A stretch of DNA of 64,000 nt from Erythrobacteraceae bacterium CFH 75059. GTDB lineage: Bacteria; Pseudomonadota; Alphaproteobacteria; Sphingomonadales; Sphingomonadaceae. The notes beneath the pieces are model-generated. The model did not search any database and was not told the origin of the DNA. It saw nothing but the letters and a program-made list of their open reading frames with translations. The stretch spans positions 496,001-560,000 of the forward strand of contig SJSR01000001.1 in NCBI GenBank assembly GCA_004331795.1. Reading direction: 5' to 3'. Below are positions 51,693 to 60,800 of the stretch, piece by piece (within the stretch, counting starts at the first letter, position 1; every line of letters begins with the position of its first letter). A program made the position numbers and the translations under genes.

Positions 51693-53141
51693 ATGTTCGA
51701 CGCGTTCGACGCCTTGATGCTGGCCCGGATCCAGTTCGCCTTCACCGTCAGCTTCCATTTCTTCTTTCCCGCCTTCACCATCGGCCTGGCCAGCTATCTG
51801 GCCGTGCTTGAAGCGCTGTGGCTGAAGACTGGCAAGGCGCTCTACCTCGACCTGTTCAAGTACTGGGTGAAGATCTTCGCCATCGCCTTCGCCATGGGCG
51901 TGGTGTCGGGGATCGTCATGTCCTACCAGTTCGGCACCAACTGGGCGCGCTTCTCCGACATCGCCGGGCCGGTGATCGGCCCGCCCATGGCCTACGAGGT
52001 GCTGACGGCCTTCTTCCTCGAAGCCGGCTTTCTCGGGGTCATGCTGTTCGGCATGGAGCGGGTGGGCAGGAAGCTCCATTTCGCCGCCACCTGCATGGTC
52101 GCTCTGGGCACCTTCGTGTCGGCGTTCTGGATCCTGTCGGTCAACAGCTGGATGCACACGCCGACGGGTTTCGTGCAGGGCGCCAACGGGCAGCTCCTGC
52201 CCGGCGAGAGCTGGTGGGCGATCATCTTCAATCCCTCCTTTCCCTATCGTCTCGCCCATACGGTGCTCGCCGCCTACATCACCACGGCGTTCGTCGTCGG
52301 CGGCGTGGGCGCGTGGCACCTGCTGCGCGACCGCACGAACCAGCATGCGCGCACCATGTTTTCCATGGCCATGTGGATGGCGGCGCTGGTCGTGCCGGTC
52401 CAGATCGTCGCCGGCGACCTCCATGGCCTGAACACGCTGGAGCACCAGCCGCAGAAGGTCATGGCGATGGAGGGTCACTTCGAGAGCCATCCCGACGGCG
52501 CACCGCTGATCCTGTTCGGCATACCCAACAGCGCCGAGAAGCGGGTGGATTACGCGCTCCAGATCCCCAAGGCGTCGTCGCTGATCCTCAAGCACGATCT
52601 CAACGCGCCGCTTGCGGGACTGGACACCATTCCCGACGACGAGGAGCCGCCGGTCGGGATCGTGTTCTGGTCGTTCCGGGTCATGGTCGGCATCGGCTTC
52701 CTGATGCTGGGCGTGGGGCTGTGGAGCCTGTGGGCGCGGTGGCGCGGGCGGCTGTATGACACGCCCCTGCTGCACCGGGCCGCGCTGGTGATGGCGCCGT
52801 CCGGCTTCGTCGCCGTCCTGGCCGGGTGGATCACGACCGAGGTCGGCCGCCAGCCTTATGTCGTGTACAACGTCCTGCGCACCGCCGACGCGGTGAGCCC
52901 GCTCGACGCGCCGGCGGTCGCCACCTCGCTGCTGGCCTTCATCATCGTCTACTTCATCGTGTTCGGCATCGGGGTGTGGTACATCCTCCACCTGATGCAC
53001 AAGCCGCCCCACCCGCACGAAAGCGACCTGCGGGACGGCGATGTGGGGCCGATCCGCACAGCTGGCATCACCCCCGGGCTGACGCAGGGCCGCGATGCGC
53101 AGCCCGGGCCGGAGCAGACGGAGCTGGAGCGGCAGGACTGA
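51693..53141 (+). CDS. cioA: bd-type quinol oxidase subunit I (cyanide-insensitive CioA-like)
   Basis: Haem-containing core subunit of a bd-family quinol oxidase that reduces oxygen to water. The 482 residues span about nine hydrophobic segments. RIQFAFTVSFHFFFPAFTIG carries the N-terminal haem-ligand histidine, and GRQPYVVYNVLRTADAVSP is the variant seen in cyanide-insensitive oxidases (classic CydA has GRQPW). The Q-loop is short. The next gene starts at the last base of the stop (TGATG), so subunit II is coupled. Confidence 0.92.
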   Translation: MFDAFDALMLARIQFAFTVSFHFFFPAFTIGLASYLAVLEALWLKTGKALYLDLFKYWVKIFAIAFAMGVVSGIVMSYQFGTNWARFSDIAGPVIGPPMAYEVLTAFFLEAGFLGVMLFGMERVGRKLHFAATCMVALGTFVSAFWILSVNSWMHTPTGFVQGANGQLLPGESWWAIIFNPSFPYRLAHTVLAAYITTAFVVGGVGAWHLLRDRTNQHARTMFSMAMWMAALVVPVQIVAGDLHGLNTLEHQPQKVMAMEGHFESHPDGAPLILFGIPNSAEKRVDYALQIPKASSLILKHDLNAPLAGLDTIPDDEEPPVGIVFWSFRVMVGIGFLMLGVGLWSLWARWRGRLYDTPLLHRAALVMAPSGFVAVLAGWITTEVGRQPYVVYNVLRTADAVSPLDAPAVATSLLAFIIVYFIVFGIGVWYILHLMHKPPHPHESDLRDGDVGPIRTAGITPGLTQGRDAQPGPEQTELERQD

Positions 53142-54148
53142 TGGCGGTCAACGTGGACCTGACCACCGTGTGGGCGTTCATCATCGCCTTCGCCGTCTTC
53201 GCCTATGTCGTCATGGACGGGTTCGACCTGGGCATCGGCATCCTGTTCCCCACCTTCGAGGTCGGGCCTGAACGCGACCGGGCGATGAATTCGGTCGCGC
53301 CGGTGTGGGACGGCAACGAGACCTGGCTGGTGCTGGGCGGCGGGGGGCTGTTCGCCGCCTTTCCGCTCGCCTACGCAGTGATCCTGCCGGCAACCTATCC
53401 GCTGGTCATCGCCATGCTGCTCGGCCTCGTGTTCCGCGGCGTGGCGTTCGAGTTCCGCTGGCGCGATCCGGCGCATCGCGGCTTCTGGGACTGGGCGTTC
53501 ACCGGCGGCAGCCTCGTCGCCGCGATGACGCAGGGCATGATCCTCGGCGCGCTGCTTCAGGGGGTGACGGTGGTGGACCGCGCCTATGCCGGCAGCTGGT
53601 GGGACTGGCTGACGCCCTACACCCTGCTGACGGGACTGGGCACCGTTGCGGGCTACGCGCTGCTCGGCGCGACATGGCTGGTGTGGAAGCTCGACGGAGA
53701 GAGCCAGCAGCACGCCCGCGCCCTCGGCAAGCGCGCGGCCTGGACGACGCTGGTCCTGATGGGCGCGGTGAGTCTCTACAACGTCGCCCTGCGGCCCGAA
53801 TATGCCGAGCGGTGGCTTGGCACGCCCGAGCTGTTCTTTGTTGCGCCGGTGCCGATCCTGACCGGCATCATCGCCATCGCCCTGCTGCGCGCCCTGTCGG
53901 TGGAACGCCACTCCAAGCCGTTCTGGCTCTCGCTTGCCCTCTTTCTACTCGGGATGACGGGGGTGGGCGTGACGATCTGGCCCTATGTGGTGCCGCCGGG
54001 CATCACCATCTGGGACGCGGCCGCGCCGGAGCGCAGCCAGGTGTTCATGCTCGTCGGCGTGGCCATCACCATGCCGCTGATCATCGCCTACACCGCATGG
54101 ACCTACTGGGTGTTCCGCGGCAAGGTGGGGCACGAAGGCTACCATTGA
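53141..54148 (+). CDS. cioB: bd-type quinol oxidase subunit II
   Basis: Membrane partner of subunit I, 335 residues with about eight hydrophobic segments. DGFDLGIGILFPTFEVGPER and APVWDGNETWLVLGGGGLFAAF are the typical subunit II sequence, and the C-terminus has YTAWTYWVFRGKVGHEGYH. ATG 53141 overlaps the cioA stop by one base; the frame is open further upstream but that is shadow. The stop overlaps the DUF2474 start by one base. Confidence 0.94.
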   Translation: MAVNVDLTTVWAFIIAFAVFAYVVMDGFDLGIGILFPTFEVGPERDRAMNSVAPVWDGNETWLVLGGGGLFAAFPLAYAVILPATYPLVIAMLLGLVFRGVAFEFRWRDPAHRGFWDWAFTGGSLVAAMTQGMILGALLQGVTVVDRAYAGSWWDWLTPYTLLTGLGTVAGYALLGATWLVWKLDGESQQHARALGKRAAWTTLVLMGAVSLYNVALRPEYAERWLGTPELFFVAPVPILTGIIAIALLRALSVERHSKPFWLSLALFLLGMTGVGVTIWPYVVPPGITIWDAAAPERSQVFMLVGVAITMPLIIAYTAWTYWVFRGKVGHEGYH

Positions 54149-54285
54149 TGCTGGCGCCGGCGAACGGGGAGCCCGAGCGTCCGCTGTGGCAGAGGCTGGC
54201 CTGGATGGCCGGCATCTGGGCCGCCAGCGTCGCGGTTCTCGCCGTGTTGGCCTACGGCATCCGCTGGTGGCTCGGCCTGGGCTGA
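54148..54285 (+). CDS. DUF2474 micropeptide of the bd oxidase
   Basis: A 45-residue membrane peptide too short for routine calling. It has a polar N-terminus (MLAPANGEPERPLWQRLAWM) and one hydrophobic helix (AGIWAASVAVLAVLAYGIRW), ending in WLGLG. The RLxW...IW.ASVA pattern is that of DUF2474 proteins, which accompany cyanide-insensitive oxidases. The ATG is at the last base of the cioB stop (TGATG), so it is translated with it. It probably stabilises the oxidase complex, like CydX in other bd oxidases. Confidence 0.85.
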   Translation: MLAPANGEPERPLWQRLAWMAGIWAASVAVLAVLAYGIRWWLGLG

Positions 54286-54392
54286 AGGGATCGGCAGGCC
54301 CGCCGCTCGAAACCCACGGCCGCCATCTTCCCGTGGTTCTTCCCCCGGCATTCTTCTATAAGGGTGCCGACACAGCGGGGACGGGGGATCAC

Positions 54393-55400
54393 TTGGCACA
54401 GCAATTGCTGCTGAAAAGCGCGGATGCGCGGGCGCGACTCGCGCTCGAAGCAGGCTCCATGGGCAGCTTCGTGTGCCTGCTCGATCAGCAGCTGGCGGCG
54501 GGCGATGACACCGTGTGCGCCCTCTTCGGCGTGCAGCCCTCGGACGTGCTGCGTCCGGTGGCGGACTTCACCGCCCGCATCCATCCCGACGATCTTTCCC
54601 GCGTCGAGGACGCGATGGCGCGGCTCGGCCGGCCGGGCGACGAGTATTTCGAGGATTTCCGCGTCCTGCGCGAGGACGGCGAATACCACTGGATCGCCGG
54701 GCGCGGCAAGATCATCGAAAATGACGACGAGGGCGCGTCCGCGGTGCTGGTGGGCGTCAACTGGGACATCGGCCACCGCAAGGCCGAGGAGGAGCGGCTG
54801 TCGATCCTCGCCAAGGAGATGAACCACCGCGTCAAGAACGCCTTCAGCGTCATCAACGCGCTGATCCGGCTGGGATCGCGCTCCGCCTCCTCGATCTCGA
54901 GCTTCGCCGACACGCTGACCGCGCAGATCCGCGCCATGTCGGACGCGCACCGCATGAGCGCGCAGACGGCGCAGCGCGAGGCCGGGGCCACCGTGCGGCT
55001 CGAACAGATCGTGCGCATGGCCGTGGCGCCCTGGCTCACCGGTGCGGCCGAACAGGTCCGGATCGACGAGCGGGAGCCGGTGGAACTCACGCTGACGCAG
55101 ATCTCGCCGTTTGCCATGCTGGCCTACGAACTGGCCACCAACGCGGCCAAGTACGGGGCGCTGGCGTCGGCGGACGGGCGACTGCTCATCACCATCGACC
55201 GCGACAACGGCACGCTGCTGTTCACCTGGGACGAGCAGGTCGGCCACCCCCTGACCGCGCCTGCGCAGGAAGAACGGGAGAAAGGCAGCCGGAGCGGGTT
55301 CGGAACGACCCTGCTGCAGCACTGCGCCGCCACGCTGAAGGCGCGGATGAAAAGGGAACTGCGCCCGCAGGGCCTGCTGCTCGAGCTGCGCGTCCCCTGA
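54393..55400 (+). CDS. PAS-domain sensor histidine kinase, HisKA_2/HWE type
   Basis: Soluble sensor kinase of 335 residues. A PAS fold covers about residues 20-140 (ARIHPDDLSRVEDAM, GEYHWIAGRGKIIEN). The phosphoacceptor region EMNHRVKNAFSVINALIRL is of the HisKA_2 type, with ATPase boxes LAYELATNAAKYGAL and SGFGTTLLQH. There are no membrane segments and no flavin-binding cysteine motif. The TTG start at 54393 has GGGGA upstream; no good ATG is near. It follows the oxidase operon by 107 bases and has no response regulator beside it. Its signal and target are unknown. Confidence 0.8.
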   Translation: MAQQLLLKSADARARLALEAGSMGSFVCLLDQQLAAGDDTVCALFGVQPSDVLRPVADFTARIHPDDLSRVEDAMARLGRPGDEYFEDFRVLREDGEYHWIAGRGKIIENDDEGASAVLVGVNWDIGHRKAEEERLSILAKEMNHRVKNAFSVINALIRLGSRSASSISSFADTLTAQIRAMSDAHRMSAQTAQREAGATVRLEQIVRMAVAPWLTGAAEQVRIDEREPVELTLTQISPFAMLAYELATNAAKYGALASADGRLLITIDRDNGTLLFTWDEQVGHPLTAPAQEEREKGSRSGFGTTLLQHCAATLKARMKRELRPQGLLLELRVP

Positions 55401-55453
55401 CCGGGTGAGGAAAAGCTTTGGTTGCCCCCGCGATGCGCAGATGGCACGGTGCC

Positions 55454-55474
55454 GCTGCCTCGGCGGGAGGCAGC
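55454..55474. terminator. Hairpin downstream of the sensor kinase
   Basis: GCTGCCTC (55454-55461) pairs with GAGGCAGC (55467-55474) over a five-base loop, in the gap between the kinase and tamA. No T-run follows, so it may be a weak terminator or a leader hairpin of tamA. Confidence 0.4.
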
Positions 55475-55543
55475 CAAATGATCACGGGGTCGCTGTCCGG
55501 TAATCCGAACGTGTTGAAAACCATTCCAGTTTCAGTCGCCGGC

Positions 55544-57844
55544 ATGGCGGACCAAGGCCGCCGTGCAGCCTTCCGGCGCTGGCTGCTGTGCGGCCCGGTC
55601 CTCTGCGCGGGCATGGCTGTCATGGCGAGCGGCGGACCTGCGGCAGCGCAGGATCGCCTCCCCGAAACCGATCGTCCGGAGCCGGTCATCCCTCTGCCCC
55701 CGCCGGATGCCGATCTGCCCGAGGTCGAAGAGGTTATCTCGCGCGCGGAACTGGCGGATGCCGTCCCGCCGCTGCCGCCCGTCGGCGAGGACGACTGGCT
55801 GGACCAGCCGCTCGAATCGATCGCCGAGTTCGAGCGGCGTCTCGCGGCCGAGGAGGGCGCCGCCGAAGCCGACCCCGCACCGCTGGGCGACGTGCGGCTC
55901 GCCGATGGCGATCCGGTGGAGGAACTCGCCGACGCTCCGGTGCGTGATCCAGAGCTGGCAGTGCCGCTGCCGCCGCTCGAGGCGTTTGAAGTCGATCCGG
56001 TCGAGTTCGTCGAGGGGCCGGACGACACTCAGGCGGTGACGGTCACCTACGCCACGCGGATCGAAGGGCTCGAGGGACCGGACGAAGAGGCGGAAACGAG
56101 CCTGCTCGGAGCGTTCAACGCGCTGTCCGCGCTCCGGGCGGGCCGCGGCGAGGCGGCCAATCTGGCGCAGGTGTCCGCCCGGCTGACCGAGGACGCGGTC
56201 CTCCTCCAGCGGCTGCTTGCCTCCGAAGGCTGGTTCGCCGCCGAGACGCGGACCCGGATCGAGCGCGGCGACGCTCCCGATCGGCCGGCGGCGACCGCGA
56301 TCATCACTGTCGTGCCCGGACCGCGCTTTGCCCTTGGCCAGATCGACATCGTGGCCGAGCCGACGCAGCCGCCCGACCTCATCGCCTCGGCGCTCGCCCT
56401 GCGGGTCGGCGAGCCGATCGTCGCGGCGCGCGTGCAGGGGGCCGAAGCGCGCGTGGCGGTGACGTTGACGGAGAACGGCTATCCCTTCGCCGAAGTGGGC
56501 CAGCGCGACATCCTGCTCGATCCCGCGACGGCCGAGGGCGTCTACACGCTGCCGGTGACAACGGGCCCGCGATCCGCCTTCGACGGGATCGTCACCACCG
56601 GCGAACTGGCCTTCGGCGTGGATCATGTCCGCACCCTGGCACGGTTCCGCCGCGATCAGCTTTACGACAGCCGCCTCGTCGACGACCTGCGGCAGGCGCT
56701 GGTGGCGACCGGGCTGTTCAGCACGGTGGCCGTCCGGCCGGAGCCGACCGAGGAGACCGTGCCCGGCACCGACCTGCGCTACACCACCATCGTGGTGGAG
56801 CAGAACGCCGGGCCGCCGCGCACCCTGTCGGCAAGCGCGGGCTACGCGACCGGCCAGGGGTTCCGCGTCGAGGGAAGCTGGCAGCACCGCAACCTGTTCC
56901 CGCCGGAAGGCGCGCTGATCGTCACGGGCGTTGCCGGCACGCAGGAAACGGGGGCCAGCGCCATCTTCCGCCGCTCCAATGCCGGGCGCCGGGACCGGAC
57001 CTTCCAGACCGGTGTGGAGGCGCTCTACAGCACCTATGACGCGTACGAGGCGTATACCGGCCGGCTGTTCGCCCTGTGGAGCTACGACTCCACCCCGATC
57101 TGGCAGAAGACGCTGACCTACGCCTTTGGCGGTCAGGCGATCGCCACGAACGAACAGGATTACGATTTCGCCGCGGCCGAACTCGTCCGCCGGACGTTCT
57201 TCATCGGGGGCCTGACCGGGCAGGTCGGGTTCGACCGGTCGAACAGCCTGCTCGACCCGACCAGAGGGTTCCGCCTCACCGCTCTCGTCCAGCCGGAAGG
57301 CTCGCTCCAGGGCAGCTTCTCTCCCTATGCACGGGCCATCCTCGACGGCGCCGTCTACGTGTCGCCCGCCGATGCGCTGGTGATTGCCGGCCGGGTGCGG
57401 CTTGGCACCATCCAGGGAACGCAGCGGTTCGACATCGCCCCCTCGCGGCGCCTGTATGCCGGCGGCGGCGGGTCAGTGCGCGGCTACGGCTTCCAGCAGC
57501 TCGGCCCGCGCGTGATCCTGCCGAACCCCGAGTTCGACCCGGACGACGAGGACAACGACGCCGATCCCTTCATCTACCGGCCGATCGGCGGACGCAGCGT
57601 CAACGAGGCCGCCCTGGAGGTGCGCTACCGGTTCGGCAGTTTCGGGGCGGTTGCCTTCGTCGATGCGGGGCAGGCCTATGAGGCCACCACCCCGCAGTTC
57701 AACGACCTCCAGTTCGGCGTCGGCGTCGGGGCGCGCTATTACACCAATTTCGGTCCGCTGCGCCTCGACGTCGCCACCCCGCTGAACCGCCGGCCCGGCG
57801 ACAGCCGGATCAACATCTACGTCTCAATCGGGCAGGCGTTCTGA
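55544..57844 (+). CDS. tamA: TamA-like Omp85 outer-membrane assembly protein
   Basis: Outer-membrane part of the translocation and assembly module. The 766-residue model has a signal peptide (WLLCGPVLCAGMAVMASG, cleaved near AAAQD). A proline- and acid-rich segment at about 30-165 (PLPPPDADLPEVEEV...) is unusual before the POTRA domains. POTRA-like repeats (VVPGPRFALGQIDIVAEP, VTTGPRSAFDGIVTTGELAF) and an Omp85 barrel with RGYGFQQLGPR and terminal SRINIYVSIGQAF follow. ATG 55544 is the best-placed start before the signal peptide; GTG 55511 or an earlier in-frame start is possible. Coupled to tamB by TGATG. Confidence 0.88.
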   Translation: MADQGRRAAFRRWLLCGPVLCAGMAVMASGGPAAAQDRLPETDRPEPVIPLPPPDADLPEVEEVISRAELADAVPPLPPVGEDDWLDQPLESIAEFERRLAAEEGAAEADPAPLGDVRLADGDPVEELADAPVRDPELAVPLPPLEAFEVDPVEFVEGPDDTQAVTVTYATRIEGLEGPDEEAETSLLGAFNALSALRAGRGEAANLAQVSARLTEDAVLLQRLLASEGWFAAETRTRIERGDAPDRPAATAIITVVPGPRFALGQIDIVAEPTQPPDLIASALALRVGEPIVAARVQGAEARVAVTLTENGYPFAEVGQRDILLDPATAEGVYTLPVTTGPRSAFDGIVTTGELAFGVDHVRTLARFRRDQLYDSRLVDDLRQALVATGLFSTVAVRPEPTEETVPGTDLRYTTIVVEQNAGPPRTLSASAGYATGQGFRVEGSWQHRNLFPPEGALIVTGVAGTQETGASAIFRRSNAGRRDRTFQTGVEALYSTYDAYEAYTGRLFALWSYDSTPIWQKTLTYAFGGQAIATNEQDYDFAAAELVRRTFFIGGLTGQVGFDRSNSLLDPTRGFRLTALVQPEGSLQGSFSPYARAILDGAVYVSPADALVIAGRVRLGTIQGTQRFDIAPSRRLYAGGGGSVRGYGFQQLGPRVILPNPEFDPDDEDNDADPFIYRPIGGRSVNEAALEVRYRFGSFGAVAFVDAGQAYEATTPQFNDLQFGVGVGARYYTNFGPLRLDVATPLNRRPGDSRINIYVSIGQAF

Positions 57845-60800
57845 TGACCGGCGACACCTCCTCCGCGGACGGCACGGGCATGGCCGCCGAGACGGCGGTG
57901 GTGGTGGTGGAGGAACGCGCGCAAGCGCCGGCGGCGCGGCGTGGCCGCGGCTGGCAGGTGCTGAAGGGACTGGCGCTGCTGGCCGGCGGCCTTGCTCTCC
58001 TGCTGGCGGCCGTGCTGCTCGGCCTGAACACCGCGCCCGGCAAACGTTTCATCGCCGACCGCATCGGCGCCCTGCAGTTCGAAAACGGCCTCGAGATCGA
58101 CATCGGGCGCATCCAGGGCTCCATTTATGGCGAGATGATCCTGCGCGACGTGACCCTGTCGGATCCGCAGGGGGTGTTCGCGACCTCGCCCGAGATCACC
58201 GTCGACTGGCGTCCGTTCGCCTACATCCGCAACCGCATCGACGTCCGGGCGCTGACCAGCCCGCTCGTCACGCTGCAACGGGTGCCGCAGTTCGCCGACA
58301 CCCCGCCCAGCGAAGACCCGCTGCTGCCCGACCTCGACATCCGCATCGGGCGCCTCGCCGTGGCGCGCTTCGTCGCCGAGCCGCCGGTCACGGGCGAGCG
58401 GCGCGTGCTCACCCTCGCCGGGGCCGCCAACATCGCCGATCGTCGCGCCCGCGTGCGCCTTGACGCGCGCACGCTGGAAGGCGCCGGCGCCGGGGGCGGC
58501 GACCGGCTGGCGTTGTGGCTCGACGCCGTGCCCGACGACAACCGGCTCGCCCTCGACCTCGCTCTCGACGCGCCGGCCGACGGCGTGGCCGCCGCGCTCA
58601 CGGGGCTGACCGAACCCCTGCGCCTGCGCGTCAACGGTGCGGGAGACTGGGCCCGCTGGTCCGGACAGGCCGATGCCGACCTTGGCGGCCGCGAACTGGC
58701 CCGGCTGGCGATCGCCTTCGCCGACGGCACGGTGCGGATCACCGGTCCGGCGCAGGTCGCGCGTCTGCTCGAGGGTCCGTCGGCGCAACTGCTCGGGCCG
58801 GTGCTTGCCATCGATGTCACCGGCACCATGGACGAGCGACGCGTCGAGCTGTCAGGCACCGGCGCCAGCGACGCGCTGAGGCTCACGGCCAACGGTGTGG
58901 TTGATCTGGGCAACAACAGTTTCACGGCGATGCGCGTCGGTCTGGTGCTGCTGCGCCCGGCGGCGCTGGCGCCGAACCTAGCCGGCAGCGGCATGCGCGC
59001 CCAGCTCGTTCTCGACGGCCCGTTCGCCACCCCCCGGGTCCGGTACGCGGTCAACGCCGCCCGCCTGCTCATTAACGACATCGGCGTGCAGAACCTTGTC
59101 GCCACGGGCGACGCGCGCATCCGCACCGACCAGATCCTCGTGCCCGTCAGCGCCCGGGCCGACAGGATCACCGGGCTGGATACGGTCGCCGGCGGCACGC
59201 TCACCAATGTGCGGCTGAACGGCGATCTCGCGATCGACGGTGCGCGCATCCTGTCCGACAACATGCGCATCCGCTCGGACCGGATCGACGCCGGGCTGAT
59301 CCTCGTCGCGGACACGGCGCGCGGCTTCTACACCGGGGCGATCGATGGACGCATCGACCGCTACCGGGTCGAGAGTGTCGGCATCTTCAACATCGTCACC
59401 GATCTGGACCTGCGCACGGTGCCGTCGGGCGGCTTTGCCATGGTCGGCCGCATCCAGGCGCGATCGACCAGCCTGTTCAACGAAAGCGTGCGCAACTTTC
59501 TCGGTGGCAATGCCAGCGGCGCGGCGAACGTGCGCTACGGACCCGACGGCATCATCCGCTTCAGCAATCTGTCGGTCCGCGCTCCGGCCGTGCGGATCAC
59601 CACCGGCGACGGTTTCTACGCACCCGACGGCCGGCTCGCATTCAACGCCAGCGGAACCACCACCGCCTACGGGCCGGTGGGCGTGCGCGTCGCGGGAACA
59701 CTGGCCAGCCCGCGCGCGACCGTCACCGCCACGCGCCCGGGTCTCGGCGTCGGACTGGCGAACCTCGCCGCCGACATCACCACGGTTCCCGCGGGCTACC
59801 GTCTGCAGGCGCGCGGCGACACCGACTACGGACCCCTGACGGCGGATGTGGTGGTGGGCACCGGCGCACAGCTGACACTCGACATCGCCCGCGGCACCCT
59901 GGCCGGGATCGACTTCTCCGGCTCCCTTCGGCAGAGCCCCGCCGGGCCGTTCACCGGGCGGCTCGACGCGGCAGGTCAGGGGCTGGCCGGAGTGGCGCGG
60001 CTCGAGGCGGCCGGACAGTTCCAGGAAGTGCTGCTCAACCTGCGGGCACGTGACACCGTGCTGCCGGGGCCGGCCAATGTGGCAGTCGGTTCCGCCGCGA
60101 TCGACGCGCGCGCCATTCTCTACGAGCAGCCGCTGGTGATTGCCGACGTCCAGCTGGCGAATGCCACATACGGGTCCACGAGCTTGTCGGCATTCCGCGC
60201 GCTCGTCGATTACCAGAATGGCACGGGCAGGGCACAGCTGCTCGCGGAAGGGGTGAGCGGCGTGCCCTTCCGCATCGCCGCCAATGCCGAGATGCAGCCG
60301 GAGCTGTGGCGCGTGGCGCTTCAGGGACGCGCACGCGGCGTCGCCTTCCGCACCGCTGCGCCGGCACGCATCCGGCCGGACGACGGGCGCTACGAGCTGC
60401 TCCCAACGCAGATCGATTTCGGCCAGGGATCCATGCGTCTCGCGGGCGTCTGGGGCGACGGATTGCGGGTGCAGAGCCGGCTCGATCGCATGGACCTGGC
60501 GCTTCTCAATGCTTTCATGCCGGGCTACGGACTTGGCGGGCGGGCAACGGGCAGCCTCGACTTCGACCAGCCTTCGCCCGACGCCTTCCCCCGCGCCGAC
60601 GCGCGGCTGCAGATCACGCAGTTCAGCCGCACCACTGCCGCCCTTGTCAGCCAGCCCGTCGACATCAACTTCGTCGGCCGTCTGCTGCCCGACGGGGGTG
60701 AGGCGCGCGCGGTCATCCGGCAGCGCGGCGCCGTGATCGGCCGGGCGGTGGCCTCGTTGCGGCCGCTGGGCCCGGGCGCCGGCCCGTGGACCACCCGCCT

